Positions 33,610 to 43,451 are shown, counted from the first letter of the stretch. The stretch: 64,000 nt of DNA from Planctomycetota bacterium (GCA_025459175.1 JALORC010000020.1:1-64000); one strand, 5' to 3'. Program-made: numbers and translations. The notes: generated from the letters alone by a model not told the origin.

Positions 33610-36600
33610 TCAGCCCAGCCGCAGCACCTCACCATCGCGACCGAGCCGCCCGTCGGCGAGCATCTGTTCGACGACCCCGGCCATCGTGCTCTTCACGACC
33701 GCGCCGAGCCGCGTGATGCCGAAGCATCGCGCCGCCTCGCGCGCGAGATCGTCGGGCGCCAGCGCCTGGTGCTGCCGCAGCAGCCATTGCATCGCGTTGG
33801 CGATCTCGACCACCGGCAGTTCTTCGACCGCGCGCTGCGACGCCTCGTCGGCGCCGGGTTCGCGGAAGCCGCGGAAGGCGTCGCGCTGGGCGACATCGGC
33901 CCACAGCACCTCGCCGTCGACGATCGCGGTCGGCGGCAGCGCACTGCGGATGCGGTCGCGGACCCGATCGGTGACGCGGCTGAGCTCCCACGCCGCGGCG
34001 GTGAGCCACGCCAGCCGATCGAACGCGATCGGCCCTTCCTGCTGCAGCACGGCGTCGAGCTGCGTGCGCAACACGCGCAGCGCGGCAGCGGCCTGGAACT
34101 CCTCCGGCGTGCCGGCGACCGGCAACGACGCGGCCACGAACGGACGCGGGCCGTCCGCATCGAGCGGTGGTTCGGCGACCGCTTCGCTCGCCGCTTCGAC
34201 CGGAACGGCGGCGGCGGGCTCGACCACGGCCGGCGCCACCACGGCGACGGCCGGCGCGGTGGGCGCCTGCATGACCCGCGGCAGCGCGGCGGCCGCCGCC
34301 GCGATCGCCGCTTCGATGCGCACGATCTCGCCGTCGGGGTCCTGCCAGAAGTCGGTCGACCACACCCGGTGCAGTCGCCAGCCGAGCCCCTTCAGCACCG
34401 AACCGCGCAGCCGATCGCGATCGCGCGCGGTCGCCGCACTGTGATAGCTGGCGCCGTCGCACTCGATGCCGAGCAGATAGCGACCGGGCGCCTGCGGATC
34501 GACCACCGCGAGATCGATGCGATAGCCCGAGCAGCCGATCTGCGTGTGCACCTCGTGCCCACGCGCGACCAGCGCGTCGCGCACCGCGGTCTCGAACGGC
34601 GACTCGGTGCCGCTGCCCGGATCGCCGGCCGCCGCCGCCGCGTGCAGCGCCGCGGTGCCGCGCTGCGCGTAGTCGAGGAACGTGCGCAGGTGCCGCGCCC
34701 CGAGCGCCTGCGTGCGCTGCGCGACCTGCTCCGGGCCGACCGACGTGAACACCAGCAGTTCGCGCCGCGCGCGTGTGACCGCGACGTTGAGCCGCCGTTC
34801 GCCGCCCTGCAGATTGAGCGGACCGTAGTTCTCGAACACGCGGCCCTGCGCGTCCGGCCCGTAGCAGATCGAGAACAGGATCACGTCGCGCTCGTCGCCC
34901 TGCACGTTCTCGAGGTTCTTGACGAACACCGGTTCGCCGGCGGCCCCGAACGCGCCCTCGAGCGCCGGGTTCTCGCGCCGCGCCTGGTCGAGCAGGTCCT
35001 CGATCAGCACCTGCTGTGCCTGGCTGAACGTGACGATGCCGAGACTCTGACGGTTGCGCTCGGGATCCAACAACCGCGTCTTGACCTCGGCGACCAACGC
35101 CTCGGCCTCGATCTTGTTCTGCTGCGAACCGGCGCGGTCGTAGACACCGGCGACCCGGATGCTGCGCACCCCGAGCCCCGGGGTGATGCCCTGTGGGGCC
35201 GGGAACGTCAGCAGCCGGTTCTTGTAGTAGTGGTGGTTGCTGAACGCGATCAGCGACTCGTGGCGGCTGCGGTAGTGCCAGTCGAGATGCAGCCGCGGCA
35301 GCCCGGCGGCGCCACACTCGTCGAGCACGCTCTCGAGATCCTCCGGGATCTCGTCGCTGCCGATCTCGTCGCCCTGCGCCTGCCGCTGGAAGAACGACGT
35401 CGGCGGCAGCTGCTTGCTGTCGCCGACCACAACGAGCGAATCGCCGCGGCCGATCGCCCCGACCGCGTCCCACATCGGGATCTGCGACGCCTCGTCGAAC
35501 ACCACCAGATCGAACCGTTGGGTGCTGCGCGCCAGGTACTGCGCCACCGACAGCGGGCTCATCAGCAGACACGGCGCGAGTTTCGCGAACAGCCCCGGGA
35601 TCTCGGCCAGCAGCCGCCGCACCGGCTTGTGCTTGCGCTGCTTCTTGAGCTCGCGCTCGAGGATGCCGAGCTCGCTGCTGGCGACCGTGGTGTCGCGCAG
35701 CTGTGGCACCTCGGCGCACAGCCGGGCCTGGATCACCGGACCGGCGAGACGGATCGCCTGCTGGTCGAGTTCGCAGAAGCGCGCGATCCGGCGCTCCTGG
35801 TCGACACCGCGGAAGCGGGCCAGCTCGGGCTCGGTGCGGTGCACCCCATCGAGCCATGCCTCGACGAACGAGGCGCGGAACACACCGGGCAGCGTGTCGG
35901 TCGCGACCTCGCCACGCGCGTGTGCCGTCACCAACGGTTCGGTGCCGGCTGCCGCGGCCGCGGTGGCGGCGGCGCGATAGGCGCAGTGGTCGCGCAGCGC
36001 GGGGGCCGCCGCGCGCCAACGTTCGATCCGCGCGGCGATCGCCGCGAGCAGTCCCGGCGCCGTGGCTGCACCGAACGCGGCTTCGACATCGAGCGTCAGC
36101 AGCTCGACCACCGCCGCCTGCGCCGCCGTGAACTCGTCGTGGGCCTGCAGAAGCGCACCGAGCCGCGGCGGCAGCACGTTGGCGCCATCGGCGAGGCCAT
36201 CGAGCTGGGCGGCGATCGCCGCCAGCGCCGCGGCATCGGGCGCCAACGCGCCCGGCACCAGCTGCACCAGCAGCTGCCGCAGCTCGCGCACCCACTGGCA
36301 CCACGCGGTGACCTGCGCCCAGTCGGCGAGGCTCGCGCGCCAGTGCGGCCCGAGCGCCTGCGCGGCCGCGGCGCGGGCCAGCAGCGTGCGTTCTTCGTTG
36401 CGCACCTGCACCGCGGCCGCGAGGTCGTCGCCGACCTCGGCGATCGCGCCGAGGCCCGCCATGGCCATCGGCTGCAATTCCCGCTTCGGCGCCCGCAACC
36501 GCCACCACCGCAACCCGACGAACGACTGCGCACCGTGCCGCCAGCTCGCCAGCAGCCGGTCGAGATCGAGGCCGAGCAGCTCGCGGCGCCAGCGCGCCGC

Positions 36601-39534
36601 CAGCGGCGACCACGCGGCGTCGCGATGCGCACCGAGGGCGACCGTCTGCTGCAGTTCCGCTTCGAGCGAGCGCCAGTCCGGGTGGCGCAACCACGACGCC
36701 GGCGGCAAGGACGGCGCCCGCAGCAACCGCAACACCCCCAGCAGCTGCTGCCACTGCGCGCGCGAGGGACCGTTCGTGGGCAACAACGTGCCGAGGCCAC
36801 AAGCCTCGACGAACGGCGTCAACGCCGCGGCCAGCGCCGCGGTCGCGCGCTGCAGACGTTCGTGCGCCGGCTCGACCTGGCGCTGCAGGGCCGGACTCCA
36901 ATCGGTCCTCTGCACCCCCCACCAAGGCGCCTCGCACGGCACGCCGATCGGCTGCGCCGCGCCGGCGAGTTCGCCGATCGTGCGCTGCGCCGCCTCGACC
37001 GCGGCGCGTGGCGCACCTTGCAGCGCCGGCATCACGATGCGCGGCAAGCCACGCAACGGCACCAGCTCCGCCATCGCCGCGAACACCGAAGCACCGTGCT
37101 CGCGCGGCCGGTGCAGATCGTGCACCAACTGGTTGAGCTGCTGGCGCAGCTGCTGCAGCTCCTGCGCGACCTGGGCCCATGCCGACGGTGCACGCCGCTG
37201 CCCGAGCTCGAGCGCGGCGCGCAGCTGGTCGAGCACCGACTTCGGCCCGCTCTTCTGCGAGTGCAGTTCGAGGCAGAACGGACCGAGGCCGACCTCGGCG
37301 AGGCGCCGCTGCACGACCTCGAGCGCCGCCCGCTTCTCGGCGACGAACAGCACGCGCCGGCCGGTCGCGAGCGCCTGCGCGATCAGGTTGGTGATCGTCT
37401 GCGACTTGCCGGTGCCGGGCGGTCCTTCGAGCACGAACGAACGCCCACCGACCGCCGCCAGCACCGCGGCGAGCTGCGAGCTGTCGGCGTCCTTCGGGCA
37501 CAGCAGCTCCACCGGGTCGAGGTCGTCGAGCTCTTCGCGCGCGTACTCGCGGGCCTCCTGCGCGAAGCCCTGGCCCGGCCGTGCGACGAGATGCTGCAGC
37601 ACCGGACTGTCCAGCAGCGTCTCGCGATCGGCGAGATCGAGCCACATCAGGTACTTGGTGAACGAGAAGAAGCCGATGCAGGCCGTGGTCTCGACCTCCC
37701 AGCGCGGCATCGCCACGACAGCGCGACGGAACGCATCGAGCACCGCGGCCGCGTCGACGCCGTCCTCGCTCTCGGGCGGCAGCTCGCCGAGACCGACCCG
37801 CAGCTCGAAGTCGCGCTGCAGGAACTGCAGCAGCGTCTGGTTGAGACGCGGCTCGGCGTCGTCGAGCACGAACCGCACGCCCTCGGTGACCGACGTGCGT
37901 TCGACGGTCAACGGCAGCAACAGCAGCGGCGCGCGCCGCGGCTTCTCGGAATCGCGGCTCTCGAAGTACTTCAGGAAGCCGATCGCGAGGTAGAGCGTGT
38001 TGGCGCCGCTCTCCTCGAGCGACGTGCGCGCGTGCCGGAAGATCTCGATCAGGCGCTCGTCGAGCGCCTCGGCGTCGAGTTCGGCCCGCAAGCGACCGGC
38101 GCGCAGTTCCTCGGCGAGGTAGTCCTGCACGACATCGTGACCGGCGCGCTGCGAGGCCAGCGCCAGATCGCGCGCCTGGTCGCCGTCGCCGGCGCCGAGG
38201 TCCGGCCGCGGCAGGATGCGCACGCGCCCACCTTGCTGCATGCGTTCACACAGCGCCTCGAGCTCGTGCGCACACAGCCGCACCGTCTTCTTGGTCTCGG
38301 CGAAGTTCAGCAGCCGGTTGAACATCGACAGGTCGAGCAGCTTCTGCTTCCAGTGCTCGAGCCGGTCCTTCGGCGGCGGCGGGGCCGGCGGGGCCACCCC
38401 GTCGTCGTCCGCGGCCCTCGCGCCGTCGCCGCCATTCACCGTGGCCGCCCCGCCACCCGCATCGACGATGGCCCGCTCCGACTCCGGCTCGAGCAGCGGC
38501 AGCACCTCGAGGCCAGGCGCATACGCCTGCGTTCGGACCGGCAAGGGCCGGATGCCCTGCCGCCGCGCCACCGCGATGTCGATCGCGACCCCGAACGCGT
38601 CGTCGTCGAGCAGCCGCTGCCGCGCCAGCTCCACCGCCGCCGTGAACGGCGCGCCGTTCGAGGCGCAGGCGGCGGTGCACTCGACGACCACGAGCGCGCC
38701 GAGCTCGAGCCGCTTGCGCAGCTCCAGCGCCGGGCCGAACGCGACGTCCGACGCGGTGCTGTCGACGAGCCAGACCCCGACGAACGCATGGCCGCGCACC
38801 AGCACCAGGAACGGATGCAGACCGGCGTGCTCGAGCAGCGCGGCGTAGAGCACCGCGAGATCGAGGCAGGTGCCGAGTCGTTCGCCGAGCACCTGCTCGG
38901 GCGTGCGCACCTTCTGCCCCTGTCGTTCGAAACTCGGCGGTGGCTGCACGTAGGTGATGCCGCGCGCGGCAACCGCGTCGTGCACCGCCGCCGCGATGGC
39001 CAGCGCGCGGGCCGGATCCCGACTCTGGTAGCCGTCGAGCGCACTGCGGCCGGTCGCCTGCTGCAACCGCGCCGCGATGTCCTGCAGCACCGGCGGCAGC
39101 GCCGGGTGATTGGGCGCCACGAACGCGGCCAGCAGTGCGGGATGCGGATCGGGCCCCGGCCACTCGTTGTAGGCCAGCAGGTCGATCGTGCTGCGGTGCT
39201 CGGCGAGCCGTTGCCCACCGCCGTCGACGGTGACGACCAGGTCGGCGCGCTGGCGCTCGACGAGGTTGGCGAACGCCGCCGCCGCGAGCGGCAGATCGGG
39301 CACCGGCACCTCGATCGAAGCGCGCGGCGGCAGCGCGTCGAGCCGCAGCGACCACGGCTGCGCCAGCACCGGTTCGAGCGACAGCCCGAGCTGCAGACCG
39401 CTCCACGCCGCGTCGGTCGGGTTCTCGATCCGGATCCGGCGCAGCCAGCGCACGGCCGCCTGCTGCATCGCGTAGCAGAGGGACGGGGCGTGCTGGACGT
39501 CGACGACGAGTCGCGGATCGCTCACGACGTGCAC
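33610..39534 (-). CDS. Giant transglutaminase-like/DUF4011/SF1 helicase/nuclease protein, probable defence enzyme (1,974 aa)
   Basis: Domains in order: beta-rich N-terminus; a transglutaminase-like fold (about residues 150-270) with Cys in LGERLGTCLDLAVLYA and His in VRGHAFVGVWL; DUF4011 (KQKLLDLSMFNRLLNF); and an SF1 helicase with Walker A GPPGTGKS (about 703-710), the DEAD-like LVVFDEASQIP (about 1345), GDSKQLPP and the late motif LNVAVTRARRELLVF. A Vsr/DUF559-like nuclease follows (about 1645-1730; YRIDLAVVD, LGIECDGASYH), then a DUF3320-like C-terminus. Related DUF4011-helicase-Vsr proteins belong to predicted or tested anti-phage systems. The start is GTG 39534 or GTG 39525. All core motifs appear intact and the gene stands alone apart from a small gene upstream. 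Confidence 0.9.
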   Translation of the reverse strand: MHVVSDPRLVVDVQHAPSLCYAMQQAAVRWLRRIRIENPTDAAWSGLQLGLSLEPVLAQPWSLRLDALPPRASIEVPVPDLPLAAAAFANLVERQRADLVVTVDGGGQRLAEHRSTIDLLAYNEWPGPDPHPALLAAFVAPNHPALPPVLQDIAARLQQATGRSALDGYQSRDPARALAIAAAVHDAVAARGITYVQPPPSFERQGQKVRTPEQVLGERLGTCLDLAVLYAALLEHAGLHPFLVLVRGHAFVGVWLVDSTASDVAFGPALELRKRLELGALVVVECTAACASNGAPFTAAVELARQRLLDDDAFGVAIDIAVARRQGIRPLPVRTQAYAPGLEVLPLLEPESERAIVDAGGGAATVNGGDGARAADDDGVAPPAPPPPKDRLEHWKQKLLDLSMFNRLLNFAETKKTVRLCAHELEALCERMQQGGRVRILPRPDLGAGDGDQARDLALASQRAGHDVVQDYLAEELRAGRLRAELDAEALDERLIEIFRHARTSLEESGANTLYLAIGFLKYFESRDSEKPRRAPLLLLPLTVERTSVTEGVRFVLDDAEPRLNQTLLQFLQRDFELRVGLGELPPESEDGVDAAAVLDAFRRAVVAMPRWEVETTACIGFFSFTKYLMWLDLADRETLLDSPVLQHLVARPGQGFAQEAREYAREELDDLDPVELLCPKDADSSQLAAVLAAVGGRSFVLEGPPGTGKSQTITNLIAQALATGRRVLFVAEKRAALEVVQRRLAEVGLGPFCLELHSQKSGPKSVLDQLRAALELGQRRAPSAWAQVAQELQQLRQQLNQLVHDLHRPREHGASVFAAMAELVPLRGLPRIVMPALQGAPRAAVEAAQRTIGELAGAAQPIGVPCEAPWWGVQRTDWSPALQRQVEPAHERLQRATAALAAALTPFVEACGLGTLLPTNGPSRAQWQQLLGVLRLLRAPSLPPASWLRHPDWRSLEAELQQTVALGAHRDAAWSPLAARWRRELLGLDLDRLLASWRHGAQSFVGLRWWRLRAPKRELQPMAMAGLGAIAEVGDDLAAAVQVRNEERTLLARAAAAQALGPHWRASLADWAQVTAWCQWVRELRQLLVQLVPGALAPDAAALAAIAAQLDGLADGANVLPPRLGALLQAHDEFTAAQAAVVELLTLDVEAAFGAATAPGLLAAIAARIERWRAAAPALRDHCAYRAAATAAAAAGTEPLVTAHARGEVATDTLPGVFRASFVEAWLDGVHRTEPELARFRGVDQERRIARFCELDQQAIRLAGPVIQARLCAEVPQLRDTTVASSELGILERELKKQRKHKPVRRLLAEIPGLFAKLAPCLLMSPLSVAQYLARSTQRFDLVVFDEASQIPMWDAVGAIGRGDSLVVVGDSKQLPPTSFFQRQAQGDEIGSDEIPEDLESVLDECGAAGLPRLHLDWHYRSRHESLIAFSNHHYYKNRLLTFPAPQGITPGLGVRSIRVAGVYDRAGSQQNKIEAEALVAEVKTRLLDPERNRQSLGIVTFSQAQQVLIEDLLDQARRENPALEGAFGAAGEPVFVKNLENVQGDERDVILFSICYGPDAQGRVFENYGPLNLQGGERRLNVAVTRARRELLVFTSVGPEQVAQRTQALGARHLRTFLDYAQRGTAALHAAAAAGDPGSGTESPFETAVRDALVARGHEVHTQIGCSGYRIDLAVVDPQAPGRYLLGIECDGASYHSAATARDRDRLRGSVLKGLGWRLHRVWSTDFWQDPDGEIVRIEAAIAAAAAALPRVMQAPTAPAVAVVAPAVVEPAAAVPVEAASEAVAEPPLDADGPRPFVAASLPVAGTPEEFQAAAALRVLRTQLDAVLQQEGPIAFDRLAWLTAAAWELSRVTDRVRDRIRSALPPTAIVDGEVLWADVAQRDAFRGFREPGADEASQRAVEELPVVEIANAMQWLLRQHQALAPDDLAREAARCFGITRLGAVVKSTMAGVVEQMLADGRLGRDGEVLRLG

Positions 39535-39606
39535 GCTACGAGGTGGGCGCTGGCGGCTCCAACGGTAAGCAGAGCGGAGCGGAGGCTGCCAGCCACCCCG
39601 CCTCGG

Positions 39607-40095
39607 TCACAGCACTTGCGAGGTGAACGAAGTCGACGTCGACACGATGCTCGGGCTGCCGGCCGGGGCCAGCACGTCCATCGGCCCGGTCCCTTCGTCG
39701 CCGGTCGTGGTCATGCTGACGAACACCGCGCCGTCGGCGAGATGATGCTCGAGCTCGGCGCGGATCTGGCTGGTCGTCGAGCGACCGATCGACAGGCCGA
39801 GCAAGGCCCCGCCACCGGCGACCACCAGTGCCCCGAGCATCACCGGCAGCACACCACCGGCGGCGCCACCGAGGTAGGCCCCACCGAGCGCGCCTCCGAC
39901 GGTGCCGAACAGGATGCCGAGCAGCAGCGCGCGCCGGGTGTCGGAGCAGCGGTTGGTGATCTGCGCGCTGTGATCCAGCGTGTCGGCATCGACGAACCGC
40001 AGCTGGTGCGCGCCGAAGCCGAGGTCGGCGAGCCGCGCGGCAGCGAGTGCCGCCTGGCGGCGGTCGGCGAACAAACCGGTGATGGTGGTCTTCAT
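39607..40095 (-). CDS. Membrane-associated protein with stress-protein-like N-terminus and glycine zipper (162 aa)
   Basis: The first 50 residues (TTITGLFADRRQAALAAARL, then ADLGFGAHQLRFVDAD) resemble the heat-induced stress protein YflT/GsiB-17M domain, a small alpha/beta fold. A Gly/Ala-rich hydrophobic stretch of about 55 residues follows (GILFGTVGGALGGAYLGGA and onward), like a glycine-zipper membrane hairpin. The last 50 residues are polar with VFVSMTTTGDEG. It lies 72 bp upstream of the helicase gene on the same strand and may be co-transcribed, but has no known link to defence. A role in stress or envelope physiology is a guess from similarity. Confidence 0.7.
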   Translation of the reverse strand: MKTTITGLFADRRQAALAAARLADLGFGAHQLRFVDADTLDHSAQITNRCSDTRRALLLGILFGTVGGALGGAYLGGAAGGVLPVMLGALVVAGGGALLGLSIGRSTTSQIRAELEHHLADGAVFVSMTTTGDEGTGPMDVLAPAGSPSIVSTSTSFTSQVL

Positions 40096-40341
40096 TGGTG
40101 CGTGCGGACGAGGCTGGTCCCCTGCCGAGGCGCGTCCGGTCCTGGTCGGCCAGCATGGAGTTCGCCGATGAGCGCCGGATGAAATGCGGCTCCGGTCGCC
40201 GCACCGCCGCCGATCTCATCGCGCCTTCACCGCGAACTCAGGCGCACTCCCTACATCCTCACTTCGCGCCAAATCAGCGCGGTTCGCGCCCGGCTGCAAC
40301 GTCGCTCCGACGACAGCCCCGGCGGCGGACGAGGAACCATC

Positions 40342-41622
40342 ATGCATACCTTCAAGACCACCACCCTCCTGCTCACGTTCGTCAGCGGCTTCGTCGCCGC
40401 CCAGGACCAGCCGCCGAGCCAGCTCGGGCCCTACGCCGCGGCCCCGACCGCCCAGCAGCTCGCGATGCGCAGCAAGGCCAGCGCAATGATCGGCTGCGCG
40501 ATCACCAACTCCAAGAACGAGAGTCTCGGCGAGATCCAGGACATCGTGCTCGACGCCACCAACCACCGCATCGCCTACGCGGTGGTCGGCTTCGGCGGCT
40601 TCCTCGGCATGGGCGAGAAGTACTTCGCGCTGCCGTGGCGCCTGTTCGAGTTCGCGCAACGAGGCTCCGACTCGACGCCGCACGCGACGCTCGGCCTCGA
40701 TCGTGAGGCGCTGAAGGCGGCGCCGGGCTTCGACAAGAGCAACTGGCCGGACATGGCCAACCCGGCGTGGGCCGGCAAGGTCGACGAGTACTACGTCGGT
40801 CGCAACGAGCGCGAACTGCCGAAGGGGGCCGAAGAGCCCAAGGGCAGCGCCAAGGACGGCACCCGCGGTGTGTCACAGGACCCGAGCAGCCCGGCGTTCT
40901 CGCATCGTCGCCTGTCGCAGATCATCGGCACCCACGTCGTCGATGCCGCCCACAACCGCACCGCCGACGTCGAGGACCTGGTCGTCGACACGCAGGCCGG
41001 CAAGATCGACGGCGTGCTGCTCAGCTTCGGTGGCACGCTCGGCATGGGCGAGAGCATCACGCTGGTGCCGGTCGAGTCGCTGACCTTCGACACCAAGAAG
41101 CGGGTCTACGTGCTGCCGGTCGACGAGACCCAGCTCGCGGGCATGGCGCTGAAGGACGGCGTGTGGCCGACGTTGAACGACGACGCCTGGCTGCACACCG
41201 GCCGCGCCGCCTGCCTGGCGGCCCGCAAGGCCAACGACGCCAAGCCCGCGGTGGCGGTGATCGATGCCTCGGCCCGGAGGCACAACGCGCGCACCGCGGT
41301 CTATGACACGGGACTGGTCGAGACGATGAGCGGCACCGTGACCACGATCGGCTCGGTGGCGACCGAGGAAGGTCACCCCGAGGTCCTGCGCCTGCGCGTT
41401 CGCCTGACGGACGGCCGCGACATGGTCGTGCACGCCGCCCCGGCGACGTTCCAGGCGCAGCGCGAACTCGGCCTGCGGCCGGGCAGCAAGGTCGAGATCA
41501 CCGGCGTGCCGACCAAGACCGGTTGGCGCTCGGTGGTGCTCGCCGGCGAACTGAAGGTCGACGGCAAGGTCGCCAAGCTGCGCGACGACAAGGGCACGCC
41601 GACCTGGCTCGACACGAAGTGA
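40342..41622 (+). CDS. Secreted protein with two PRC-barrel domains and OB-like tail (426 aa)
   Basis: Signal peptide HTFKTTTLLLTFVSGFVAAQ, preceded by GAGGAA at a good distance. Two PRC-barrel domains are evident: one with IGCAITNSKNESLGEIQDIV and VVGFGGFLGMGEKYFALPW (residues about 50-105), the second with IIGTHVVDAAHNRTADVEDL and LLSFGGTLGMGESITLVPV (about 193-250). The last 120 residues form a beta-barrel-like region with TMSGTVTTIGSVATEEG and KVEITGVPT, resembling an OB-fold. PRC barrels are small protein- or ligand-binding modules. Exported PRC proteins are common in planctomycetes and Proteobacteria but are not assigned a function. Confidence 0.85.
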   Translation: MHTFKTTTLLLTFVSGFVAAQDQPPSQLGPYAAAPTAQQLAMRSKASAMIGCAITNSKNESLGEIQDIVLDATNHRIAYAVVGFGGFLGMGEKYFALPWRLFEFAQRGSDSTPHATLGLDREALKAAPGFDKSNWPDMANPAWAGKVDEYYVGRNERELPKGAEEPKGSAKDGTRGVSQDPSSPAFSHRRLSQIIGTHVVDAAHNRTADVEDLVVDTQAGKIDGVLLSFGGTLGMGESITLVPVESLTFDTKKRVYVLPVDETQLAGMALKDGVWPTLNDDAWLHTGRAACLAARKANDAKPAVAVIDASARRHNARTAVYDTGLVETMSGTVTTIGSVATEEGHPEVLRLRVRLTDGRDMVVHAAPATFQAQRELGLRPGSKVEITGVPTKTGWRSVVLAGELKVDGKVAKLRDDKGTPTWLDTK

Positions 41623-41629
41623 TCGCTGA

Positions 41630-41651
41630 CGGCCGGGCCGTGGCCCGGCCG
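41630..41651. terminator. Bidirectional terminator hairpin between convergent genes
   Basis: CGGCCGGG (41630-41637) and CCCGGCCG (41644-41651) form a perfect 8-bp stem around CCGTGG. It sits in the 33-bp gap between the converging stops of the PRC-barrel gene (41622) and the SDR gene (41656). No T-run is present on either side. Confidence 0.6.
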
Positions 41652-41655
41652 CTGC

Positions 41656-42435
41656 TCACGACGTCGCGCGGCGATCGAGACAGGTGTAGCCGCCGTCGAC
41701 GAACCACCATTGCCCGGTCGTGTGCGAACTGCGCGGCGAACCGAGGAACACCACCGCCGCCGCGATCTCGTCGACGGTCGTGAAGCGCTGGCCGAGCGGG
41801 ATGCTGCGCTCGATACGTGCACGTTCGGCCGCGGCATCGCGCTGCGTCGCCAGCCACTGCTCGTACATCGGCGTCCACACCTCGGCCGGCAGCACCGCGT
41901 TGACGCGCACGCCGTGCGGCGCGAGTTCGACCGCCCACTCGCGCACCAGCGCCAGCAGCCCGCCCTTGGCCGCGGCATAACCCGAGGTGCCACCCTGCCC
42001 GGTCACCGCCACCTTGCTGCCGAGCAGCACGATGCTGCCGCGGCTGCGCACCAGCAGTTCGCGACCGTGGTGCACGAGCGCGTAGGCCGGCACCAGGTTC
42101 TGCTGCAGCGACGCGGTGAACGCCGCGACCCCGGCGTCGAGGCCGGCCCCGTCGTTGCGCCCCGCGTTGTGCACCAGCAGGTCGAGGCTGCCGAGCGCCG
42201 CCGCCGCGTCGATCGCGCGGCGACCGAGCGCTTCGTCGGCGAGTTCGCCGACCACCGCGACCGCCTGCTGACCGGCGGCTCGCGCCGAAGCGACCACCTC
42301 CGCCACACCGGCCGCATCGCGATCGACGACGACCACCCGCGCGCCCTCCGCGAGCAGCAGGTCGACGATCGCCCGCCCGATGCCGCGCGCGCCACCGGTC
42401 ACCATCGCCACCTTGCCGCGCAGCTGCAGGTCCAT
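41656..42435 (-). CDS. SDR-family dehydrogenase of the L-fucose-type pathway (259 aa)
   Basis: Classical short-chain dehydrogenase. The cofactor motif is TGGARGIG (residues 14-21), followed by the NAG motif (HNAG), catalytic Ser in LLGSKVAV and the YxxxK pair in GYAAAKGG. An Asp after the second strand (VVVDRDA) suggests NAD rather than NADP. The family includes L-fucose dehydrogenase (FucX of Campylobacter) and 2-keto-3-deoxy-L-fuconate 4-dehydrogenase. The neighbouring FAH-family hydrolase, 11 bp upstream on the same strand, fits the latter: this enzyme would make the 2,4-diketo acid that the hydrolase cleaves. It is the last gene of the catabolic block. Confidence 0.85.
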   Translation of the reverse strand: MDLQLRGKVAMVTGGARGIGRAIVDLLLAEGARVVVVDRDAAGVAEVVASARAAGQQAVAVVGELADEALGRRAIDAAAALGSLDLLVHNAGRNDGAGLDAGVAAFTASLQQNLVPAYALVHHGRELLVRSRGSIVLLGSKVAVTGQGGTSGYAAAKGGLLALVREWAVELAPHGVRVNAVLPAEVWTPMYEQWLATQRDAAAERARIERSIPLGQRFTTVDEIAAAVVFLGSPRSSHTTGQWWFVDGGYTCLDRRATS

Positions 42436-42446
42436 GCGGGAGTCCT

Positions 42447-43358
42447 TCAGTCCGCGGCGATGACCGGGTTGCGCAGCACGCCGAGACCGTCGATCTCGAC
42501 CTCGCAGACGTCGCCCGGCTGCAGGAACACCGGCGGCTTGCGGAACACGCCGACGCCCGGCGGCGTGCCGGTCGCGATCACGTCGCCCGGTTCGAGCGTG
42601 ATGTCCTCGCTGATGCTCGCGATCAGCTGCGGGATCGTGAACACCAGCTGCGCGGTGCTCGAGTCCTGCATCGTCTTGCCGTTCAGCCGCAGCCGGATGC
42701 GCAGCACGTGCGGGTCCTGGATCTCGTCGGTGGTGGCGACGAACTCGCCGAACGGCGCGAAGGTGTCGCACGACTTGCCGCGCTGCCACTGGCCGTCGCC
42801 GAACTGGAAGTCGCGCGCCGACACGTCGTGGAAGTTGCAGTAGCCGAGCACGTGCTGCATCGCCACCGCCTCGGTGACGCCGCTCGCGCGCTTGCCGATG
42901 ACGACGCCGAGCTCGGCCTCGTAGTCGGTCTGCTTGCTGCCGCGCGGGATCCGGATCGGACCGTCGGGTCGCTGCACGCAGGTGCCGAACTTGCTGAACA
43001 GCAGCGGGCGCTTGGGCAGCTCGGCGTTCTGCTCGGCGGCGTGGTCGCGGTAGTTGAGGCCGATGCACAGGATCTTGCCGGGCCGCGGCACCGGCGCGTG
43101 CAGCGTCAGCGCGCTGCGCGGCAGCACCGCGCCCTGCTGCTGCAGGCGCGCCAGTTCGGCCGGGGCGGCGACCCGCTGCGACAGCTCACGCACCGCGCGA
43201 TGGAACGGATCGGCGAGATCGCAGATCGCGAGTGCATGCGCGGCAGCGGGCAGCTTGCAGGCTGCATGCGACAGGTCGAGCACGCTACGGCCCTGATCGA
43301 GCAGCAGACCGGGCACGGGAGCGGTGGCGGGAGAGCGGGCGAAGGCGACGAGTTTCAC
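42447..43358 (-). CDS. Fumarylacetoacetate-hydrolase family protein, probable 2,4-diketo-3-deoxy-L-fuconate hydrolase (303 aa)
   Basis: The C-terminal FAH domain begins at KILCIGLNYRDHAAEQNAEL. It carries the metal ligands in TDYEAELGVVIGK, with further family motifs LGYCNFHDVSARDFQF, GKSCDTFAPFGEF and ITLEPGDVIATGTPPGVG. The N-terminal 90 residues form the usual small domain. FAH enzymes split C-C bonds of acylpyruvates. Next to the SDR and close to LutABC, the likely reaction is 2,4-diketo-3-deoxy-L-fuconate plus water to pyruvate plus L-lactate, with Mg or Mn. The GTG start (VKLVAFARS) is used. Other acylpyruvase substrates cannot be excluded. Confidence 0.85.
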   Translation of the reverse strand: MKLVAFARSPATAPVPGLLLDQGRSVLDLSHAACKLPAAAHALAICDLADPFHRAVRELSQRVAAPAELARLQQQGAVLPRSALTLHAPVPRPGKILCIGLNYRDHAAEQNAELPKRPLLFSKFGTCVQRPDGPIRIPRGSKQTDYEAELGVVIGKRASGVTEAVAMQHVLGYCNFHDVSARDFQFGDGQWQRGKSCDTFAPFGEFVATTDEIQDPHVLRIRLRLNGKTMQDSSTAQLVFTIPQLIASISEDITLEPGDVIATGTPPGVGVFRKPPVFLQPGDVCEVEIDGLGVLRNPVIAAD

Positions 43359-43451
43359 GGGGTGGTGTCCGGTGGCAGCGCAGGCAGCAGCGAACCGGAC
43401 CGCGGCACCCGGGGCAACAACGGATCGGCGAACCGCCGCCGCCCCCCTCGC

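Noticed and set aside
33769-40182. A plus-strand frame of over 2,000 codons opposite the helicase gene
   Set aside because: The helicase strand carries all Walker and nuclease motifs; the antisense product is low-complexity Arg/Glu/Gln and spans two real genes.
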